A stretch of DNA of 64,000 nt. It comes from JALYUS01 sp038231255 (lineage in GTDB: Bacteria; Chloroflexota; Chloroflexia; Thermomicrobiales; JALYUS01). The DNA lies in contig JBBRLR010000016.1 of the NCBI GenBank assembly GCA_038231255.1, forward strand, positions 5,299 to 69,298, read 5' to 3'. The first letter of the stretch is position 1, and each line of letters begins with the position of its first letter. The notes under the pieces are model-generated. The model was not told the origin of the DNA. It searched no databases and was given only the letters and a program-made list of their open reading frames with translations. Made by a program: the position numbers and the translations under genes. Shown here one piece after another: positions 59,575 through 64,000 of the stretch.

Positions 59575-59664
59575 CAATACCCTCTGTTCCGCGTACTTTA
59601 TCAGTATGGCGCAAGAGTGTGGAGAAGGGGCCGGGGGTTGGGGCCATCTGCTATCATGCAGCAC

Positions 59665-60189
59665 ATGACAGAGCGCAAAATGCCGGAAATTGCTGCCTTT
59701 ATGGCCAACTCGCCACTCCTCGACGAAGCGGTGCGGGTGTATACGCGGACCTGGGGGCGGGGATGGGAAGCATCGCGCGCCTTCATCGCGCGGTACACGG
59801 GCCACGCGGACTTCCGCGGCTTTGTGGCAATGGACGGTGACGCGCCGGTCGGCATGGGGTTCGGCGCGCGCTCGGAGTCGGATCAGTGGTGGCACGAGAA
59901 AGTCGCCGCGCAGGTCGGCGCGGATCACTCGGCGCTGCAAGATGCCTGGGTGCTGGTCGAACTGGCGGTGCTGCCTGCATATTGGGGACAAGGGATCGGC
60001 GGAATGCTTCACGACGCACTGCTCGCCACCCAACCGTGTCCGCGTGCGCTGCTTTCCACCGAGGTGTCAAATAGCCGCGCCCGCACTATGTACGAGCGGC
60101 GCGGCTGGCGCTATCTACATCCGGGATTCGTCTTCATCGAAGGCGACCCGGCCTTTGCCGTCATGCATCGGGAGGTCACGGGAAGGTGA
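59665..60189 (+). CDS. GNAT family N-acetyltransferase
   Basis: 174 residues from ATG 59665; in-frame ATGs at 59656 and 59680 are close alternatives. Motif A is VLVELAVLPAYWGQGIGGMLHDALL (acetyl-CoA loop QGIGG), and motif B is LSTEVSNSRARTMYERRGWRYL. Acceptor unknown. The stop overlaps the GTG of the enolase-superfamily gene (GTGA), so both are translated together; the pair may act on the same amino-acid derivative. Confidence 0.88.
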   Translation: MTERKMPEIAAFMANSPLLDEAVRVYTRTWGRGWEASRAFIARYTGHADFRGFVAMDGDAPVGMGFGARSESDQWWHEKVAAQVGADHSALQDAWVLVELAVLPAYWGQGIGGMLHDALLATQPCPRALLSTEVSNSRARTMYERRGWRYLHPGFVFIEGDPAFAVMHREVTGR

Positions 60190-61298
60190 AAATCACCGAC
60201 ATCGGGTGCTACGCGGTGCGGCTGCCGCTCATCACGCCGTTCATCATCTCGTACGGGACATACTCGCACGTCGAGAGCGTTCTCGTGCGGCTGACGACCG
60301 AGACGGGGCTGGTCGGCTGGGGTGAGGCGACGCCGGACCCGTACGTGACGGGCGAGAGTTGGGCGGGCACCCACGCGATGCTCCGGCATGATCTCCTGCC
60401 GCTGCTGCACGATCAAAACCCACTTGCCCGCGAGGCGATCCACGCGCGACTCGACGGCCTGGTGACGGGCGCGCCGAGCGCCAAGGCGGCGATTGACCTC
60501 GCCCTGTGGGACATTGCCGGAAAACAGGCGGGGTTGTCCGTCGCGGCGCTGCTCGGCGGGCCGGTGCGCGACGCACTCGTCTGGCACGCGACGCTCTCGA
60601 TCGGCGCACCGGCGGCGATGGCGGTGGCAGCGCGGGCAGCCGTCGCGGCGGGGCATACCGAGATCAAGATGAAGGTCGGCGCGGCCCGGCTCGCGGACGA
60701 TGTGGAGCGCATCATGGCGGTGCGCGAAGCGGTTGGGTCGGAGATCGCGCTGATGGTGGACGCGAACCAGGGGTGGCGCGACCCCGCGACGGCGATCCGC
60801 GCGATTAACGCCATCGCACCCGCCGCGCCCGTCTGGATCGAGCAGCCGATCCGCGCCGACGACTTCGCGGGTCTCGCGGAGGTCCGTCGCGCCACCGGCA
60901 TCGCGCAGATGGCGGATGAGGGTGTCCACGGCGCGCGGGACGGCTTGCGGATCGTCGAACTACGCGCTGCGGACCTGATTAACGTCAAACTGATGAAGAC
61001 GGGCGGCATCACCGAGGCGATGCGGCTGATCGCTGTCTGCGAGGCGGCGGGGCTGCGCTGCATGGTCGGCTCGATGGTCGAAAGCACGATCGCCACGGCG
61101 GCGGGCGTGCAGATCGCGCTGGCGCGGCGAGCAGTCGTCGCGAACGGTCTCGTCGGCCCGGTGATGCTGCGCGAAGACCTCGCGACCGGCCTGACGTACG
61201 CCGATGGCGCGATCCGCAGCGATCCCGACGCTCCCGGCCTCGGCATCGTCGTGGACGAGGAGCGCGTCGCGCGATTCCAAGTAGCGGGTAGCGGGTAG
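60186..61298 (+). CDS. Mandelate racemase/muconate lactonizing-type enzyme, dipeptide-epimerase-like
   Basis: 370 residues from GTG 60186. Capping domain VRLPLITPFIISYGTYSHVE; barrel with TEIKMKVGAAR (KxK), LMVDANQGW, VWIEQPIRADD, QMADEGVHGARD (three metal ligands) and NVKLMKTGGITEAM (second Lys), and MVGSMVESTIATAAG. Lys on both sides places it in the MLE/dipeptide-epimerase or N-acylamino-acid racemase subgroup, which suits its coupling to an acetyltransferase. The last residues (VAGSG) and the stop come from a GTAGCGG heptamer tract. Confidence 0.9.
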   Translation: MKITDIGCYAVRLPLITPFIISYGTYSHVESVLVRLTTETGLVGWGEATPDPYVTGESWAGTHAMLRHDLLPLLHDQNPLAREAIHARLDGLVTGAPSAKAAIDLALWDIAGKQAGLSVAALLGGPVRDALVWHATLSIGAPAAMAVAARAAVAAGHTEIKMKVGAARLADDVERIMAVREAVGSEIALMVDANQGWRDPATAIRAINAIAPAAPVWIEQPIRADDFAGLAEVRRATGIAQMADEGVHGARDGLRIVELRAADLINVKLMKTGGITEAMRLIAVCEAAGLRCMVGSMVESTIATAAGVQIALARRAVVANGLVGPVMLREDLATGLTYADGAIRSDPDAPGLGIVVDEERVARFQVAGSG

Positions 61299-61308
61299 CG
61301 AGTAGCGA
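61281..61308. repeat. R6 heptamer tract (unit GTAGCGG)
   Basis: Four consecutive 7-bp units (GTAGCGG, GTAGCGG, GTAGCGA, GTAGCGA); the TAG stop of the enolase-superfamily gene (61296-61298) lies inside. Confidence 0.88.
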
Positions 61309-61352
61309 CGAACGAGCGGGGAGTCGGCGATCCGTTGCTGAGGAGGAAGACG

Positions 61353-61586
61353 GTGGCGAGCGATGAGCAGGATGCCGAACCCGGTATGATGGCCGTGGAA
61401 CGCTGCCCCATCTGCGGCACCCTGATGACAGCGGAACGGGCCGGGCCGATCCGCTTCGCCAATCCGGCGCAGCGGTTGGTCCTGCCCGATGCGCAGATCA
61501 GCGGCGGCCAGTCTGTCACGCGGATGCGCTGCGAGAACGGCCACACCTTCTGGGCCATTGAGGACGAGGAGAGCGACGAGTGGTAG
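61353..61586 (+). CDS. Small zinc-ribbon-like protein
   Basis: 77 residues from GTG preceded by GAGGAGGAAG. One CPICG knuckle near residue 18 and a second CENGH near 61, with RFANPAQRLVLPDA between, suggest a zinc ribbon; a charged acidic tail (EDEESDEW) follows. I do not recognise a named family. It is in the same direction as the flanking genes, and the next gene starts 13 nt downstream. Confidence 0.65.
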   Translation: MASDEQDAEPGMMAVERCPICGTLMTAERAGPIRFANPAQRLVLPDAQISGGQSVTRMRCENGHTFWAIEDEESDEW

Positions 61587-61599
61587 CAGCGAGCATCCG

Positions 61600-62460
61600 A
61601 TGAAACTGCCTACTCCACCCGATCTCCGCGTCGGAATGTGTGAAACGGTGGCGGACTTCCACGCCTGCGAAGATGTCCAGCTAGCGGTCTGGGGAGGGAG
61701 CGAGCGCGAGATCGTGCCGTACGACATCCTGCGCGCCATCATGCACGCGGGCGGGACGGTCGTCGGCGCGTGGGATGGCGGGCGAATGGTCGGCATGGCG
61801 CTCAGTTTCGTCGCGTGGGAAGCGGGCGTCGCGTACCACCATTCGCATCTGCTCGGCGTGCGGCCGGAGTACCGCCGCTGGAGCGTTGGCTGGCGGCTGA
61901 AACTGGCGCAGCGGGCCTTCGTCCTCGCGCAGGGGCTGAACCTGATGACGTGGACCTTCGACCCGCTTGAATCGGCGAACGCGCACCTCAACTTCGCCAA
62001 ACTGGGCGTCGTCAGCCGGACGTATCTGCCCGACTTCTACGGCGCGATGCCCGAAGCGCTCAACGCCGGATTGCCGAGTGATCGTCTGCTGGTCGAGTGG
62101 CGTCTCGACACGCCGCACGTCCACGGTCGCCTCGTCACCGCCAAAAGTAGCGCAACCTTCGGCCCCCTCGTCAGCGCGGAGTCCCTCGACGCGCCGTACG
62201 CGCTCCGCATGGGCGATGACGGATACCCGGAGGGGCCAGGGGGTGGAGGTTCCCGCCTTCGCATCGAAATCCCCGCCAACATCCAGGCATTCAAAGCGAC
62301 CGACCCGGCCTGCGCGCTCGCCTGGCGATTGGCGACCCGCGCCGCCTTCACCGATGCCCTCGCGCGTGGCCACCTGATCACCGATTATCGCGCCCCCCGC
62401 TTCCACCGCCCGGAATGCGGCTGCTATCTCCTCGCCAAGCCAGCACCGAAGCAAGCGTAA
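61600..62460 (+). CDS. GNAT superfamily acetyltransferase (COG3375-like)
   Basis: 286 residues. GNAT core: CEDVQLAVWGGSEREIVPYDIL, VVGAWDGGRMVGMALSFVAW, HHSHLLGVRPEYRRWSVGWRLKLAQRAF (acetyl-CoA region) and LMTWTFDPLESANAHLNFAKLGV, followed by a C-terminal half (FYGAMPEALNAGLPSDRLLVEWRL) as in the uncharacterised COG3375 group. A Gly-rich insert at GYPEGPGGGGSR looks like a repeat fragment captured in frame. The start at 61600 lacks a clear ribosome site, so translation may depend on the gene 13 nt upstream. Confidence 0.82.
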   Translation: MKLPTPPDLRVGMCETVADFHACEDVQLAVWGGSEREIVPYDILRAIMHAGGTVVGAWDGGRMVGMALSFVAWEAGVAYHHSHLLGVRPEYRRWSVGWRLKLAQRAFVLAQGLNLMTWTFDPLESANAHLNFAKLGVVSRTYLPDFYGAMPEALNAGLPSDRLLVEWRLDTPHVHGRLVTAKSSATFGPLVSAESLDAPYALRMGDDGYPEGPGGGGSRLRIEIPANIQAFKATDPACALAWRLATRAAFTDALARGHLITDYRAPRFHRPECGCYLLAKPAPKQA

Positions 62461-62549
62461 GTACGATCACGAAGGCGGGTTTGCCCGCTGTCCGAAGGGG
62501 CAGAGCGCATACGGTACAATGATCGGGATTGGCGACGTGAACAAGAGCC

Positions 62550-63101
62550 ATGGTGGACAGACAGCAGGAGGCGCGGCGCGTGCATGAGCAAGGGCAATGG
62601 GCGGAGACGGTCCTAGCGAACCTCAAGGAGCACGATGTCCGGCTGATGACCTATGTGCCGGACAATATGCTCATCCCGCTGATTGACGGCGCGCACGCGG
62701 ACGCGCACTTCACCGCTTTCACCGCCACACGCGAGGAAGAAGCAATCGGCATCGCCTGCGGCGCGGACATGGCGGGGATGCGCGCCGTCGTGCTGATGCA
62801 GTCGAGCGGCTTCGGCAACACGATCAACGCCCTCGCCTCGCTCGCCGTCCCGTACCAACTGCCGCTCCTGATGATTATTTCGGAGCGCGGCGTGATCGGC
62901 GAGTACAATTCGGTGCAGATGCCGATCACCCGCGCCATCCGCCCCGCGCTCGATGCCCTCGGCATCCCGCACGTTACGCTGTCACGCATGGACGAACTGC
63001 ACTTCCTCACCCACCGAATGATCCGCCAATGCTTCCTGACCCGCACGCCGACCGCGCTCATCCTTTCCCCGCTACTGACGGGCGGCAAAACCGACGGATA
63101 G
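62550..63101 (+). CDS. Sulfopyruvate-decarboxylase-type TPP enzyme, alpha subunit (Pyr domain)
   Basis: 183 residues, the size of ComD-like subunits. VRLMTYVPDNMLIPLID, the catalytic Glu in TATREEEAIGIACGADMAG, MQSSGFGNTINALASLA and LPLLMIISERGVIGEYN are typical. It supplies the pyrimidine-side half of a TPP active site shared with the beta subunit encoded next. The family decarboxylates sulfopyruvate, phosphonopyruvate or similar 3-substituted pyruvates. The TAG stop is the first part of a heptamer inverted repeat. Confidence 0.87.
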   Translation: MVDRQQEARRVHEQGQWAETVLANLKEHDVRLMTYVPDNMLIPLIDGAHADAHFTAFTATREEEAIGIACGADMAGMRAVVLMQSSGFGNTINALASLAVPYQLPLLMIISERGVIGEYNSVQMPITRAIRPALDALGIPHVTLSRMDELHFLTHRMIRQCFLTRTPTALILSPLLTGGKTDG

Positions 63102-63212
63102 GGGAAGTGCTGAGTGCTGAGTGCTGAGTGGGGAATCGGCGTTGCGCTATTTCGGAGGTAACGATGGACAAGATTACTCAGCACTCAGCACTCGGCACTC
63201 AGCACTTTCCCC
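63101..63212. repeat. R6 heptamer inverted pair enclosing a start codon
   Basis: GTGCTGA units (63107-63129) pair with CAGCACT units (63176-63206), and the GGGGAA/TTTCCCC ends extend the stem. The loop (about 63131-63175) holds GGAGG (63154-63158) and ATG 63164; the right arm is codons 5-16 of the beta subunit. Confidence 0.88.
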
Positions 63213-63775
63213 TCTCCCGGCTGGCCCTCACCCGTATCCTCGTCTCGCTGCTGACGCATGAGGAGGCGATCGTCGCGGGGATCGGCAACACGAACTTCGA
63301 TCTCGCCGCCGCCGGGCACCGGCCACAGAACTTCTACATGCTCGGCAGCATGGGACTGGCGCTGCCAATCTCGCTCGGCGGGGCGGTTGCGCAGCCGGGG
63401 CGGCGGTTCTTCGCCCTCGAAGGCGACGGCTCACTCCTGATGAATCTCGGCTGCCTCGCGACGATTGCCAGCGTCGCCCCGCGCAACCTCACGATCATCA
63501 TTTGGGATAATGGGTTGTACCAGATCACCGGCAAGCAACCCGCCGCGACCGCCAGCGTCACCGATCTCGTCGGCGTTGCGAAAGCGGCGGGGATCGCGAA
63601 CAGCGCGTGGGCGACTGACGAGACCGACTTCACGCGCCTCGTCACCCACTCCCTCACCGATGACGGCCCGCACCTGATCGCCGCCCATGTGGACGACGCC
63701 CCCGGCGCCTCCCGCCCCGAGCGCGACCCCGTGCTACTCCGTGACCGCTACATGCGCGGTATTGGGGCGATCTGA
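63164..63775 (+). CDS. Sulfopyruvate-decarboxylase-type TPP enzyme, beta subunit (PP domain)
   Basis: 203 residues. The first 18 residues include ITQHSALGTQHF, translated from the heptamer repeat; the family-like part starts at SRLALTRILVSLL. TPP/Mg motif ALEGDGSLLMNLGCLATIA and IIWDNGLYQITGKQP, preceded by FYMLGSMGLALPISLGGAV. It completes the TPP site with the alpha subunit. TTCGGAGGTAACG gives a strong ribosome site inside the predicted loop. An ATG at 63128 is possible but poorer. The substrate remains open. Confidence 0.87.
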   Translation: MDKITQHSALGTQHFPLSRLALTRILVSLLTHEEAIVAGIGNTNFDLAAAGHRPQNFYMLGSMGLALPISLGGAVAQPGRRFFALEGDGSLLMNLGCLATIASVAPRNLTIIIWDNGLYQITGKQPAATASVTDLVGVAKAAGIANSAWATDETDFTRLVTHSLTDDGPHLIAAHVDDAPGASRPERDPVLLRDRYMRGIGAI

Positions 63776-63779
63776 GTCC

Positions 63780-63880
63780 GGAGGGCGCACGGCTGTGCAC
63801 CCCTACACGAATTTGTGGCGATGATGCTCCTATGCACAGTTGGTACGGCAGGGCAGATAGGGGCGCACTGCCGTGCGCCA
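63780..63880. repeat. R5 palindromes in inverted orientation
   Basis: GGAGGGCGCACGGCTGTGCACCCCTAC-like block at 63780-63806 and a TAGGGGCGCACTGCCGTGCGCC block at 63858-63880, facing each other in the gap between convergent genes. Confidence 0.75.
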
Positions 63881-63884
63881 TCCG

Positions 63885-64000
63885 TCAGCCGCGTATGCCC
63901 GCAAATTGCCCCGCCGACGTGCCCGCGCGGCGACCGAAGACGGCGCCGCTCGTCAGGCCACTGCCGCCGGGGTAGTTGGAGTAGAAGAGGCCGCCGACCA
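63885..64000 (-). CDS. FAD-dependent dehydrogenase (FAD_binding_2 type), C-terminal fragment
   Basis: The last 38 residues of a minus-strand gene that continues beyond the right edge: VGGLFYSNYPGGSGLTSGAV, then FGRRAGTSAGQFAGIRG and a TGA stop at 63885-63887. This closing segment (G-LF-NYPGG-GL-GAVFGR-AG) is the conserved FAD-contact end of fumarate-reductase/tricarballylate-dehydrogenase/KstD-like flavoproteins. Position next to a sulfopyruvate/2-keto-acid decarboxylase hints at organic-acid catabolism, but that is inference. Confidence 0.82.
   Translation of the reverse strand, partial: VGGLFYSNYPGGSGLTSGAVFGRRAGTSAGQFAGIRG

Overview
The window looks like one contig from a GC-rich member of the Chloroflexota, possibly Thermomicrobia-like or an uncultured soil lineage. 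This is inference: it rests on the gene repertoire (many amidohydrolases, DinB/YfiT proteins, threonine/alanine-rich lipoprotein stems, SH3 and DUF4352 surface proteins, PMT-type glycosyltransferase), on strong G/C third positions, and on the dense intergenic repeats. No rRNA, tRNA, CRISPR array, transposase or prophage gene was seen. Most of the sequence is chromosomal metabolism in short operons.

Layout. 1-344: end of a COG0523 (CobW-type) GTPase followed by a cysteine-free ribosomal protein L36, a typical zinc-sparing pair. 444-7407: amidohydrolase, PLP decarboxylase, polysaccharide deacetylase, TPP enzyme and a small tyrosine phosphatase, all on the minus strand. 7703-14782: P450, SH3 membrane protein, prephenate dehydrogenase, Lrp and DtxR regulators, a flippase-like membrane protein and a lipoprotein. 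14995-17726: two tandem M20 amidohydrolases. 18031-22671: a 1546-residue secreted beta-helix/Ig-repeat protein. 22693-33613: sugar-phosphate isomerase, an ASADH-like protein lacking its catalytic Cys, an arginine-deiminase-fold enzyme, a solo WYL protein, two tandem aminotransferases, an enolase-superfamily enzyme, DUF2071, a PIG-L deacetylase and two DinB proteins. 33820-41294: a branched-chain-amino-acid-type ABC transporter operon (binding protein, G, F, H, M) continuing into an alpha/beta hydrolase and an M24 peptidase, which suggests import and hydrolysis of amino-acid or peptide-like substrates. 41473-53786: SDR, two DUF4352 surface proteins, a DUF3800 gene of lower GC, cyclase, flavoprotein reductase, methyltransferase, a SWIM-protein pseudogene, a threonine-dehydratase-like enzyme, a secreted protein, a degenerate amidohydrolase and an MFS transporter. 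54038-64000: frameshifted DinB-like gene, glycosyltransferase, IDH/IPMDH-type dehydrogenase, peptidase E, acetyltransferases, a second enolase-superfamily enzyme, a two-subunit sulfopyruvate-decarboxylase-type TPP enzyme, and the C-terminus of a flavoprotein dehydrogenase at the right edge.

The most unusual property is the repeat content of the gaps. At least six dispersed families were read by eye: long imperfect inverted repeats R1 (GCGCAAAG/GCGCAGAG type), R2 (GTAGCGTAGGCTTC type), R3, R4 (CCCCGGCCCCTTCC type), R5 (TAGGGGCG...CGCCC type), and R6, in which the tracts differ in sequence but share an exact 7-bp period. R6 tracts repeatedly sit at gene 3' ends and supply the stop codon and last residues of unrelated proteins; R1 and R2 do the same in a few cases. 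One R6 inverted pair encloses the Shine-Dalgarno and start codon of a gene. Other points worth following are a LexA-like box inside a DinB promoter, a dyad overlapping the DtxR-gene promoter, and two enzymes that have lost catalytic residues.
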